In this document: in pieces, positions 1 through 8,400 of the stretch
Numbering within the stretch: the stretch's first letter is position 1
How the letters are laid out: each line of letters starts with the position of its first letter
Assembly: GCF_901538265.1 (NCBI RefSeq)
Contig: NZ_LR593886.1
Span: forward strand, 682,001-746,000
Length of the DNA stretch: 64,000 bases
DNA from: Gemmata massiliana
GTDB taxonomy: Bacteria > Planctomycetota > Planctomycetia > Gemmatales > Gemmataceae
Direction: 5' to 3'
Position numbers and translations under genes: made by a program
The notes under the pieces: model-generated
What the model was told of the DNA's origin: nothing
The model's database searches: none
Seen by the model: only the letters and a program-made list of their open reading frames with translations

Positions 1-720
1 GGGATGCTGAACGCGATCGGCCTCGATAACGACGGCCTCGAACACTTCCTCACACACCACCTCCCGTACCTCCGCACGCTCCCGACGGCGATCGTCGGCA
101 ACATCGCGGGGAAGAGCGAGGACGAGTTCGTGGCGATGGCGGCGCGCGTCCACCAGTCGCGAGAGGGATTGAGCGCGCTGGAACTGAACCTGTCGTGCCC
201 CAACGTGAGCGGCGGGACCGATTTCGCCGTGGACCCGAAGCTGACACGGGACATCGTTCGCCGGTGCCGCGACGTGTGCCCGGACCTGCCGCTGATTGCG
301 AAGCTCACACCGAACGTGACCGACATCACCGTCATTGCGAAAGCCGCGGCCGACGGTGGCGCGGACGCGGTGAGCGCGGTCAACACGTTCGTGGGGATGG
401 CGGTCGATTGGCGGAAGCGAACCCCGATCCTCGGCAACATCACGGGCGGTTTGAGTGGTCCCGCGATCAAGCCGCTCGCGCTGCGTGCGGTGTGGCGGAT
501 CGCACAGTTGAAAGCGATCCCGGTGATTGCAGTGGGCGGAATCGCAACCCTTAACGACGTGATGGACTTTCTCGTGGTTGGGGCAACTGCCGTTCAGATC
601 GGCACCGCGAACTTCTATGACCCGACCGCGAGCGTGAAGGTTGTGGACGCGCTTCCCAGCGCGATTGAGTCACTCGGGGCAAGTAGCGTGCGCGAGATTG
701 TCGGCACGCTGAAGACATAG
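1..720 (+). CDS. pyrD: Dihydroorotate dehydrogenase, class 1 (3' part of gene)
   Basis: Oxidises dihydroorotate to orotate in pyrimidine synthesis using FMN in the cytosol. The frame is open through base 1, so the start lies upstream of the window. 239 residues are visible, against roughly 300-310 for the family, so about 65-70 are missing. Visible signatures are GMLNAIGL at the cut end, NLSCPN, AKLTPNVTDI, the SAVNT segment and the C-terminal phosphate-binding pair GGIATLNDV and AVQIGTANF. The pattern fits class 1B, which normally pairs with an electron-transfer subunit (PyrK). No such subunit is seen downstream. A hairpin follows the stop codon at 731-753, and the next gene is convergent. 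Confidence 0.9.
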   Translation, partial: GMLNAIGLDNDGLEHFLTHHLPYLRTLPTAIVGNIAGKSEDEFVAMAARVHQSREGLSALELNLSCPNVSGGTDFAVDPKLTRDIVRRCRDVCPDLPLIAKLTPNVTDITVIAKAAADGGADAVSAVNTFVGMAVDWRKRTPILGNITGGLSGPAIKPLALRAVWRIAQLKAIPVIAVGGIATLNDVMDFLVVGATAVQIGTANFYDPTASVKVVDALPSAIESLGASSVREIVGTLKT

Positions 721-730
721 ACCACAGCAC

Positions 731-753
731 GTGCCCGGCGTTCCACCGGGCAC
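731..753. terminator. Hairpin between convergent genes
   Basis: A perfect 8 bp stem (GTGCCCGG/CCGGGCAC, 7 nt loop) sits 11 bases after the pyrD stop and 11 before the stop of the convergent coiled-coil gene. There is no clear U-tract on either strand, so it may act as a bidirectional stop or only as a 3'-end stabiliser. Confidence 0.5.
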
Positions 754-763
754 GAACTCCCAC

Positions 764-2089
764 TTATGCCGCACGGCGAGTGTACGGGAACACCTCGGCC
801 TCTTCTGTCGCTTGGTCCGCGGCCCACGGCAGGTCGCCCTCGTGCGGTTCCGGCGGTTCCGGCAACTCTGCTTCGAGGAGCAGACCGGCCATGCGCTCGA
901 CCTCGTTGCGGAGCGCGGACAGTTCCGCCGAAGCCGCTCCGGGGCCGGCATCGTCGGCGACCGGGATCGCGAACGGAATCACGGGTGGGAGCGCGTCCGA
1001 GCCGTTTCCACCGGTACCCGACTCGCGGGCGAGGAGCACCTCTTCGCGCCGGGCGAAGTCCGCTTCGAGTTGCTCGCGTTCCGTGTTCCAGCGCATCTCG
1101 AACGCGACCAGCTTCGATTGCCACGCTTCGAGCCGCAACCGAAACTGCCACAGGTCGTAAGCGTCCTCGCGCCGGCGAACGTCCGCGGCGCTGATGCGCT
1201 GGTCGCGCGAGTCGAGTTCGGACTCGCGCTGCCGGAGCGACTGGGCAAGTTGCTCGATTTCCGCCACGGTCGCGCGCTCGGCGGCTTGCCACCCGGCGCG
1301 GGCCGCGGTGAGCTGCGCGAACTGCTCGCTGAGCAGCCGGCGCTGGTCCCCGATCCCGGCCTTGTCTCGCGCCAGATCCGCGAACAGGGTCGTGACCGTG
1401 GCGCGCTCGACGTTCAGGCGCTCCTCTTTCTTCGCCAGTTCGGTAACCCACTGTGCGAGGTCGCGGTCGGTCGCGCGATCGAGCGCGACCTGGGTGTCGA
1501 CAGGCGTTACTTCGTCCACCGCGACCGGTACGAGTGCCTCGGCCCGCAGTTGTTCGCGCTGTTGTTCGAGTTCCTCGATCACCTGGCGCATGTTGCGCAC
1601 TCGCGATTCGAGTGTCGCGGTCTCTTCTCGCAGCAGTGTCACATCGTGCTGGAGCCGGTCTTTCTCTTCGCTCGCGCCCCGCTCACGTGCGTCGAGGGCG
1701 GCGGCGCGTGCGTCGAGGGCCGTGGCCTGGTCCGCCTGGAACCGGCTCGCCTCGTCCCACTCTTCCACCGAGCGCTTCTGGCGGGCGGCGAGGTCGGTCC
1801 AGGCCTCACGCAGCCGGGCGCGGTCGGCCGCCATCGTGCTGTTGAAGGTCGATTGTGTTTCATTAAAACGCGCGACTCGTGCTTCGAGCACCATGCGGTC
1901 GGCGTCCAGTTGCGCGCGGGCCGAGTCCAGCGTGCGTTCGACGCGGCGCGACAGGCGCCCCGCGATTTTACGGGCGCGGCTCCGCTCGCGCTCGGCGTTG
2001 CGGTGCGCGGTTCGGGCCTCCGCGAGCAGGCGCTCCGCCTCCGCGCGGTCCAACGCGATCCGTAGCCGCTCGTCGTTAACGTTTGCCAT
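764..2089 (-). CDS. Long coiled-coil protein of unknown function
   Basis: A 441-residue protein almost wholly of charged heptad-rich helix. It is rich in Glu, Arg, Ala, Leu and Gln from about residue 5 to 350, with no signal peptide or membrane segment. The C-terminal part is Pro/Gly-rich, less ordered and acidic. I chose the ATG at 2089 because a purine-rich GGGAGCG lies just upstream. A longer reading from 2200 would begin inside the 26 bp inverted repeat at 2168-2259 and lacks a ribosome site. A structural or scaffold role is possible, but nothing in the sequence names a partner. A long open frame on the opposite strand is an antisense shadow. Confidence 0.75.
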   Translation of the reverse strand: MANVNDERLRIALDRAEAERLLAEARTAHRNAERERSRARKIAGRLSRRVERTLDSARAQLDADRMVLEARVARFNETQSTFNSTMAADRARLREAWTDLAARQKRSVEEWDEASRFQADQATALDARAAALDARERGASEEKDRLQHDVTLLREETATLESRVRNMRQVIEELEQQREQLRAEALVPVAVDEVTPVDTQVALDRATDRDLAQWVTELAKKEERLNVERATVTTLFADLARDKAGIGDQRRLLSEQFAQLTAARAGWQAAERATVAEIEQLAQSLRQRESELDSRDQRISAADVRRREDAYDLWQFRLRLEAWQSKLVAFEMRWNTEREQLEADFARREEVLLARESGTGGNGSDALPPVIPFAIPVADDAGPGAASAELSALRNEVERMAGLLLEAELPEPPEPHEGDLPWAADQATEEAEVFPYTRRAA

Positions 2090-2167
2090 GTCCGCGCTCC
2101 CCGCTCCGTCGGAAGAACCCGCACACTTTATCGGCACGGGGCGGGGGCAATCTTCAAACATCAAAGC

Positions 2168-2259
2168 GAGATGGGCGGAGGGGCTAAGTGGGCGAACCAA
2201 TGACCGAGCGCGTCACGCCCCCCGATCACCAATGCCCGCTTAGCCCCTCCGCCCATCTC
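2168..2259. repeat. 26 bp inverted repeat, 40 nt loop
   Basis: Arms 2168-2193 and 2234-2259 are reverse complements with one mismatch. The element lies between the end of the thioredoxin gene and the start of the coiled-coil gene, both on the minus strand. It may stop thioredoxin transcription or be a dispersed palindromic element. The long loop is unusual for a simple terminator. Confidence 0.7.
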
Positions 2260-2279
2260 CGACGAACTCTGGCTCGAAA

Positions 2280-2609
2280 TTAGGCGTACTGGTTAATCAG
2301 CTTCGACAGTTCGTCCGGGGACAGGACGCCGCTCTCCGTGTGAACGGGGGTGTCGCTGCCCTTGAAGAACAGGATGCGCGGGATCGTCATCACGTCGTAC
2401 TTCACGGCGAGATTCGGGTTCTCGTCCACGTTCAGTTTGCCCACCTTCACTTTGCCGGCGAACTGATCGGCGACGGCGTCGATGGTGGACGCGAGCCGGC
2501 GGCACGGGCCGCACCACGGCGCCCAGAAGTCGGCCACGATCAGCGTCCCGCTGGTGACGTACTCGCTCCAATTGCCTTCGGTCAGTTCAACAACGTTCGG
2601 GCTGGCCAT
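2280..2609 (-). CDS. trxA: Thioredoxin
   Basis: Cytosolic dithiol-disulfide oxidoreductase of 109 residues, the normal length. The redox motif WAPWCGPC is intact, followed by KLNVDENPNLAVKYDV and the cis-proline segment TIPRILFF, where Ile-Pro is the usual substrate contact. The ATG at 2609 is preceded by GAGGACTCCC. The open frame continues 32 codons further upstream, but that stretch has no thioredoxin similarity. It stands alone, with tRNA-Glu divergent upstream and a large inverted repeat downstream. Confidence 0.95.
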   Translation of the reverse strand: MASPNVVELTEGNWSEYVTSGTLIVADFWAPWCGPCRRLASTIDAVADQFAGKVKVGKLNVDENPNLAVKYDVMTIPRILFFKGSDTPVHTESGVLSPDELSKLINQYA

Positions 2610-2877
2610 GTGGGAGTCCTCGGAACAGAGATATGGGTTAGATGGTTCGATACCTGCGAGCGGTTCGTGAACCATTCTACTCGTCCACTCTGGAGATTGT
2701 ACCACACCAAAGCCCGGCCCTTACGCTCCGGCCACGCGCCCCGGGTGCCGGACAACCGGACCGGAGCCGGACCAATCTCATCGCTTTTTTAGTGCCCGAT
2801 CCCCGGTACACACGTTGCCGCGCCCCCCCATTGGCCCTAATAATGTTGTGTCCTCGGCAGCGCCGACTTCAAGACGT

Positions 2878-2950
2878 GGCCCTATCGTCTAGTGGCCTAG
2901 GACACTGCCCTTTCAAGGCAGGAACTGGGGTTCGAATCCCCATAGGGTCA
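2878..2950 (+). tRNA. tRNA-Glu (anticodon UUC)
   Basis: A complete cloverleaf can be drawn. The acceptor stem is GGCCCTA/TAGGGTC with one G-U pair. The D arm contains the AGTGGCCTAGGAC segment. The anticodon stem CTGCC/GGCAG encloses loop CTTTCAA, with TTC at 2912-2914. The T arm is TGGGG-TTCGAAT-CCCCA. The discriminator is A at 2950 and CCA is not encoded. The gltX gene that would charge it lies about 40 kb away. Confidence 0.96.
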
Positions 2951-2962
2951 CTCTTTTCCAGC

Positions 2963-3033
2963 GCGGAACGCGGAGTTCGGATCGCGGAGCGAAGACCTGT
3001 TCTTCGTTCCGAACTCCGAATTCTGCGTTCCGC
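2963..3033. repeat. Imperfect 33 bp inverted repeat of GGAACGCGGAGTTCGGA-type words
   Basis: Arms 2963-2995 and 3001-3033 pair imperfectly around a 5 nt loop. They are built from repeated words such as GCGGAACGCGGAGTTCGGA and GTTCCGCGTTCCGC. The second arm continues to 3040. The element sits between tRNA-Glu and the next gene. Related words recur inside the first glnE insertion near 7.26-7.40 kb, which suggests a dispersed family. Confidence 0.6.
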
Positions 3034-3054
3034 GTTCCGCATTTTGGACCATCA

Positions 3055-3690
3055 ATGAACAGCATCCCGTGGTGGGGCTACGTCATTCTCGCAGGACTGG
3101 CGTGGGGCACCTACGTGCCGATCATTTTCTTCGGCGGGCAGATGCTCAGCCCGCTCAACGCACAGGGCAACGCGATCGGCGTCGGCGGGCGGCTCGCGTC
3201 CATTCTGTCGGTCGGCGTGGCGTACATGGTGATGGCCGTGGTCATTCCGGTCGCACTCATGGCGACCCGTGACGACGCCCAGGCGAGCTGGCGCACGGTG
3301 GGCCTCGTGTTCAGCGGGCTAGCGGGTGTGGCGGGTGCGGTCGGTGCGATCTGCGTGATCTTCGCGAGCAAGGCCGCGGTCGATCAGGCGATCATTGAGG
3401 GTGTGGACAGAGCGACGTATCGGATGTACATCGCCCCTCTTATTTTCTGCCTCGCACCGCTCATCAACACGGTGCTCAGCTCCGTCTGGCACCCGAACGC
3501 GAAGACCGGCGAGTGGAGCAATTTCCACTTTGAAATGCCGGGCTTGAAACTGTGGGCCGGGATCATTCTCGTCGCGGCAGGTACGTTCCTGGTGCTGATG
3601 TCGAAGGAAGAGGCGGAAGCCTCGAAGGGCAAGCCGGCTTCTCCGCCCCCTGCCGCGCCGACCGAAAGCCCCAGCCCGGCACAGCCATGA
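3055..3690 (+). CDS. Multi-helix inner-membrane protein of unknown function
   Basis: A 211-residue protein with four or five hydrophobic segments, near residues 7-27, 45-70, 80-105, 122-140 and 163-181. A low-complexity Lys/Glu then Pro/Ala tail follows. Segments such as LAGLAWGTYVPIIFFGGQM resemble small drug/metabolite or sugar-uptake permeases, but the match is too weak to name one. No good Shine-Dalgarno site precedes the ATG. The stop overlaps the next gene's start in ATGA, so the two are translationally coupled. Confidence 0.7.
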   Translation: MNSIPWWGYVILAGLAWGTYVPIIFFGGQMLSPLNAQGNAIGVGGRLASILSVGVAYMVMAVVIPVALMATRDDAQASWRTVGLVFSGLAGVAGAVGAICVIFASKAAVDQAIIEGVDRATYRMYIAPLIFCLAPLINTVLSSVWHPNAKTGEWSNFHFEMPGLKLWAGIILVAAGTFLVLMSKEEAEASKGKPASPPPAAPTESPSPAQP

Positions 3691-4136
3691 GCCCCGAAGA
3701 GGCCGTCGCACGGTCAAACACGGTCCTCGCACACGCCTGGATGATCCGCACGTTTCTCAAGCACGCGGACGAGGTCCAGGACAACGAGGACATGCTCGAC
3801 GTCCCCCGGACGCTGTACGACAGCATCCGGGCCGTCGAGCCCGCGTTCCAGCGCGGCGATCACGGCGACTTTTTGCGCCGATTGAAGGGAAAGCTACCCA
3901 AACTCCGCCGCGTCGCGGAGCACTTCCGCGATCACTTCAAAGAGTTCTCCCCGCACACCAATTTCGAGATGGCGTCCGCGAGTTTGCTGGGCGTGGTGCG
4001 GCACCTGGAAGAGATTTTTGCCGCGGTGAACTGGGACGACGTCGCAGCACTCATCAAAGCGAATCAAAGCAAACGAGCCGCCGACAGCCAAGAAAAAAGC
4101 GACCCGCTCGACGACATCGAAATCCCCGAAGTGTGA
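3687..4136 (+). CDS. Conserved hypothetical helical protein
   Basis: 149 residues, soluble and helix-rich, with a charged C-terminus (EKSDPLDDIEIPEV). The start overlaps the stop of the membrane-protein gene by four bases (ATGA at 3687-3690), so the two are co-expressed and may act together. I recognise no catalytic motif. The central region, about residues 45-110, has regular amphipathic helices and could be a helical bundle. Confidence 0.75.
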   Translation: MSPEEAVARSNTVLAHAWMIRTFLKHADEVQDNEDMLDVPRTLYDSIRAVEPAFQRGDHGDFLRRLKGKLPKLRRVAEHFRDHFKEFSPHTNFEMASASLLGVVRHLEEIFAAVNWDDVAALIKANQSKRAADSQEKSDPLDDIEIPEV

Positions 4137-4153
4137 ACCCGATAACGTCTTCC

Positions 4154-4225
4154 GAGTGTAGTGCGCTCGCTCCGCGAGCGGTTGGCTCGACATGCACGAT
4201 CGCGTTCCGTTCGGGGACTACACTC
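4154..4225. repeat. Palindromic element with nested hairpin
   Basis: Outer arms gagtgtagt (4154-4162) and actacactc (4217-4225) enclose a perfect 7 bp hairpin, CGCTCGC-TCC-GCGAGCG, at 4164-4180. It lies between two convergent genes and close to a separate terminator. The nested design resembles the element at 63.4-63.5 kb. Confidence 0.45.
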
Positions 4226-4250
4226 CAGAATCCCGCCGCCTCAATTCGGC

Positions 4251-4288
4251 GCAAAAATAAACGCGGACAGCTTTTACGCTGCCCGCGT
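4251..4288 (-). terminator. Rho-independent terminator of the secreted-protein gene
   Basis: An 11 bp stem (4261-4271 with 4278-4288, one G-U pair, 6 nt loop) is followed on the minus strand by TTATTTTTGC. It lies 22 bases after the stop of the gene at 4311-5297. Confidence 0.85.
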
Positions 4289-4310
4289 CGTTGACTTCGC
4301 AGTTGTGGGA

Positions 4311-5297
4311 TCAGCCTTCCTGCGGCGCGAGCAGTTTACCGACGACGTCACCGGCCACTTTCCCGGAGAGCGTGACGTTAGCCTTTTTCACGTCGGATTT
4401 GAGCGTTTTGACGATCTCGCCGAGGGGCTTAGCTTTCGGATCGAACGCGGCCGCGGTTTGAGCGAGGCTACCAACATCCTTGATGAGTTTTGCAACCGCT
4501 GCGCCCATGTCGGTGGCCGCGTCTTCGTCTTTCATCCCGAGCGTGACTTCCAGGTTGATGTCCGCGGTGGCCCGAATCAGGAAACTGAGGCTGTTGGTTT
4601 TCGGGAGCCCCTTGGCGATCTCGGCCAGGTCGATGATGGGTACTTGCGGGAGGTTCACGTTGTCGAGCTTGCCCTTCACCAGCGACGCGACGAACAGCGA
4701 CGCCTTTTCATCCTGTTGCTTGACGAGGTCGGTGAGTTCCGCTTTGATCGGAGCCTTCTTCTTGTCCTCGGACTGCTTCAGTGCGTTCGCGATGAGCTTC
4801 TTGTCCGTCCCGGCGATGACTGTGCCGTCGTCCACCACGGTCCCGTAGACCGGGTTGCCCTGGTCCGGTTGGTACTTGAACATGGTGACGTTGCCGTCCT
4901 TCACCATGCTGAACTTGTCGCCGTCCTTCTTGGTGATCGCGGAGGCCGCCTTGAACAGCTTTTCGGGATCAAAGCTGCCGTGAACGATCAGAAGCGCCTT
5001 CGTGTCGTCCGGGGTCGAGCCGGACATGCCGACCCAAACCTTGTCGACGTCCTTCATCGGGTCGAGGCCAATTTCTTCCAGGAACTTCTTGGCGTCTTGG
5101 CCGGCGAGTGCCTGCTTGATCTGGTCCAGCGCGTACTTCTTAACGATATCGGAGTCGAGGATCTGCTTGAAGTTGATGTAAGCGACGGTGTCCGCTTCGG
5201 CCGGCAGGAGTTTGTCCGGTTCGGCAGCGCGGGCGACCGGGGCGGCCAGGGTTGCGGCGAACAGGGCCGCTAAGCCCAGGCGTGAAAAACGCACCAT
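4311..5297 (-). CDS. Secreted protein of unknown function
   Basis: 328 residues with a clear signal peptide (hydrophobic core LGLAALFAATLAAPVARA, cleavage after ARA near residue 24). The mature part is Lys/Asp-rich and predicted alpha/beta. The spacing of phrases such as DTVAYINFKQIL and FLEEIGLDPMKDVDKVWVG recalls planctomycete envelope proteins that test substrate-like surfaces, but no enzyme motif is visible. AAAGGA precedes the ATG. It is followed by a strong terminator and appears monocistronic. Confidence 0.8.
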   Translation of the reverse strand: MVRFSRLGLAALFAATLAAPVARAAEPDKLLPAEADTVAYINFKQILDSDIVKKYALDQIKQALAGQDAKKFLEEIGLDPMKDVDKVWVGMSGSTPDDTKALLIVHGSFDPEKLFKAASAITKKDGDKFSMVKDGNVTMFKYQPDQGNPVYGTVVDDGTVIAGTDKKLIANALKQSEDKKKAPIKAELTDLVKQQDEKASLFVASLVKGKLDNVNLPQVPIIDLAEIAKGLPKTNSLSFLIRATADINLEVTLGMKDEDAATDMGAAVAKLIKDVGSLAQTAAAFDPKAKPLGEIVKTLKSDVKKANVTLSGKVAGDVVGKLLAPQEG

Positions 5298-5466
5298 GAG
5301 TTGATCCTTTCCGAGATGAATCGGCTCTGTGTTATCGCCAGCAAACCGATTCGGACATCGGCCACACGCATTCTACCCATTCAGACGTTTTCCTGTTTCG
5401 TGGATTTCAGAATCACCCGGCGCTGCGAAATTGGGCGGTTTGGGCCGACCTTGCCCGGCGGTCCGC

Positions 5467-8400
5467 CTACGACCGTTCGCGCGCGGTAACGGTGCTGTAG
5501 GCCGCGCGGATGCCCGCGGTGGCCCGGCGGAACGCGGCAAGGAAATCCGCAGGGGTCGCGAACCCGAGCCGGTGGGCGAGCTTCGCCCGATCGTCGTCGG
5601 CGCCGGGGATCTCGGTCAGCGGCCGGTCGGTCACGATGCGCAGGCGTGCTTCAACGAGGCGCAAGAACGAGTACCCATCTCGCAGAGTCATTGCCTCGCT
5701 TGCGGGGAGCACGCCAGCCGCGGCCAGGGCATCGAGTGCGTCCCAGATGTTGGGCTTCAGAACGTCCGGGTGCTCGCGCCCGTACTTCAGTTGAAGCAAC
5801 TGCACCGCGAACTCGACGTCTGTTAATCCGCCCGGTCCGCGCTTCAGGCTCCACTGGCTGGCGGTCGCTTCGAGTTTCTGCCGCATCGCCCGCACTTCAT
5901 CCACCACGTCTGGGTGCCACGCCGCGCCGAGCATCGCGCCGCGGATCGCAGCCGTCACTACGTCTGCGAACCGAGACTCGCCGCGAACAACGCGCGCCCG
6001 CGCGAGTGCCTGGCGCTCCCAGAGCTGGCACGTCGATCCCGCGAAGTACCGGCGGAACTCGGACAGCGGCAGCACAAGACTCCCGGACTTTCCCGTCGGC
6101 CGCAACCGCATGTCCACTTCGTAGAGCCGGCCCATCGGTCCCATTCGGCTCGTCGTTTTGATGACGCGCTGCGCCAGCTCGGTGAAGTACAGCCGGTTCG
6201 CTTCGCCGCGCGACGTGGTGCCGTCGGCCGCGTACACGAGCAGTAGGTCGAGATCGCTGTGGTAACTGATCTCGCGCCCGCCGAGCTTGCCAAGCCCCAG
6301 GAGAACGTAGGGGCAGGAGCCATCTACCCTTGCTTCTTCGTGTACTGATCCTGTTGGCTGAGCTTCTCGCGCGGCGGTATTAAGCCCCGCCCCCAAGGGG
6401 AGAGGGGTTGGGGCAGGGTTTTCTATCATCGGATCGCCGAACTTCGCCCGGACCGAAGGTTCGATCAGTTCCACGACCTGATTCAGAATCGTGTCGGCCA
6501 TGTCGGACAGCGCTGCGGTGGTGACTCGCACATCGGCCTTGCCGAGCAGGTCGCCCACGCCGATGCGCAGGAACTCTTTGTCCTGGAAGCTGTGCAGAAT
6601 CGGGTCCGGGTCCGTAGCGCCGCGAAGAAGTTCTGTCAGCTCCGCGCGCAGTTCGTCGGCTGTCCGCGGTTGGTTGAGCACGAGTGAATCGAGCAACTCG
6701 TCCACCATGCCCGGGTTGTTGATGAGCAGTCCGGAAAGATAGGGACTACCGGCGCACAGTTCGACGTACAGCTTCAGGCTCGGCGGGCTAATGCTGAACA
6801 GTTCCCACAACACGGCTTTCGCCCCGAGCGAGGCGCTGACGCGCTCCAGATCGGTGAGCGCCGCGTCCGGGTCGGGACTGGCGGCCACCGCACGCAAGAG
6901 GGGCGGCGCGATGCTCGCCAGGAAGTGCCGGCACCGGCGCGCGGACAGGAACGGTACGCTCTCTCGCGCCAACGCGGACAGGTTGGCGAACGCCTTCGGC
7001 ACGTCGCGGAACGGGTAGCGACCGAGCACCGCGCGCACGGTTTCCGCGTCCGGGTCCGGATCGAGAATGAGGTCCGCTTCCGGCTCGGAGCGCCCGTCTT
7101 CCCCCTGAAACGACTGGTGGAGCAGGTGGTTCAGGATGGTACGGTCGATCGACGTTTTGTCCTGCAAGTCCTTCAGGAACCGGTCGAGCGGATCGACGAG
7201 TAGGTCGCGCGTGTCGAGCGGCGGCGGGTCGGACTCGTCGAGCGGCGACCGGCGCTGCGCAGAGAGCGCGGGATTCGGCGCGCGGAGTACGGAATTAGAA
7301 GTACCGCTCTCGGGACCGAGTTCTCCGCTCTCTGGAATTGGGGGCGGCTCCTCTTCGTTCCGTGCTCCCCGCTCCCCGCCCGGCGCTACCGTGTACCCCA
7401 TTCGCCGCGCGAGTTTCCGTAGTTCGTCCCCCTCGGCGGGCAGTTTGTGCGTTTGGAGATCGAACAGCAGTTGTAACCGGTGCTCGGTCTTGCGCAGGAA
7501 TCGGTAGGCATCCGCGAGAATGTACGTCTCCTGCGAACTCAGGCACCCGGCGATTTCTAGGGCTTCGAGCGCGAGTAGCGTGTTCCGCTGGCGCACGGCC
7601 GGGAGGTCGCCGCCGTTGAGTAACTGGAGGAACTGGACCGTGTACTCGATGTCGCGGATGCCACCGCGCCCGGTCTTCACGTCGCGCGGGAAGTCCGTTT
7701 CGCTCGTCTGCGCGCGCTGGGCCTTCGCTTCCATTTGGCGCTTGAGCGCCTTGACCTCGTTGATCTCCGAGAAGCTGAAATACTTGCGGTACACGAACGG
7801 CTCGACGGCCGAGAGGAAGTCGCGTGCGAGGGCCGGATCGCCGCCCACGTGCCGCAACTTGATGAGCGCCTGGCGCTCCCAGGTGCGGCCCATTGTGTCG
7901 TAGTAGCTGAGCGTACTCGCCAGGCTCCGCGCGAGCGGACCGCGGTTGCCCTCGGGCCGGAGGCGCAGGTCCACCCGGTACGCGAACCCGCGGTCGGTGT
8001 GACTCGAAAGCAGGCGCACCACCTCGCTCACGACACGGCCAAAGAACTCGGCGTTGCTCACGCCCGACCTGCGATTCGTCTCGCCGTCGAAGTCGTACAC
8101 GAACATCAGGTCGATGTCGCTCGAATAGTTCAGTTCGTCGCCGCCGAGTTTGCCGAACGCGAGCGCGGTGATTCGCGCGGGTTGACCGGTCGGCACGGTC
8201 GGGCTCCCGAACCGGGTCGAAACGGTTCGCAGTGCTTGTTGAAGTGCGACTTCGATCGATGTATCCGCGAGCCGGGAGAGCTCGCGGGTGATCTCTTCGA
8301 GCGGCCGGTCGCGGATAACGTCGCCGATGCCGATGCGGAGCGTGTGCCGGTCGCGGAACCGGCGGAGCGCACGCAGTGCGCCCGCGTCGTCGCCGGCCGC

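Noticed and set aside
731-2065. A 444-codon plus-strand open frame over the coiled-coil gene
   Set aside because: It lies antisense to a protein with clear heptads and a good start, has no ribosome site and its product is an Arg-rich patchwork with no family.
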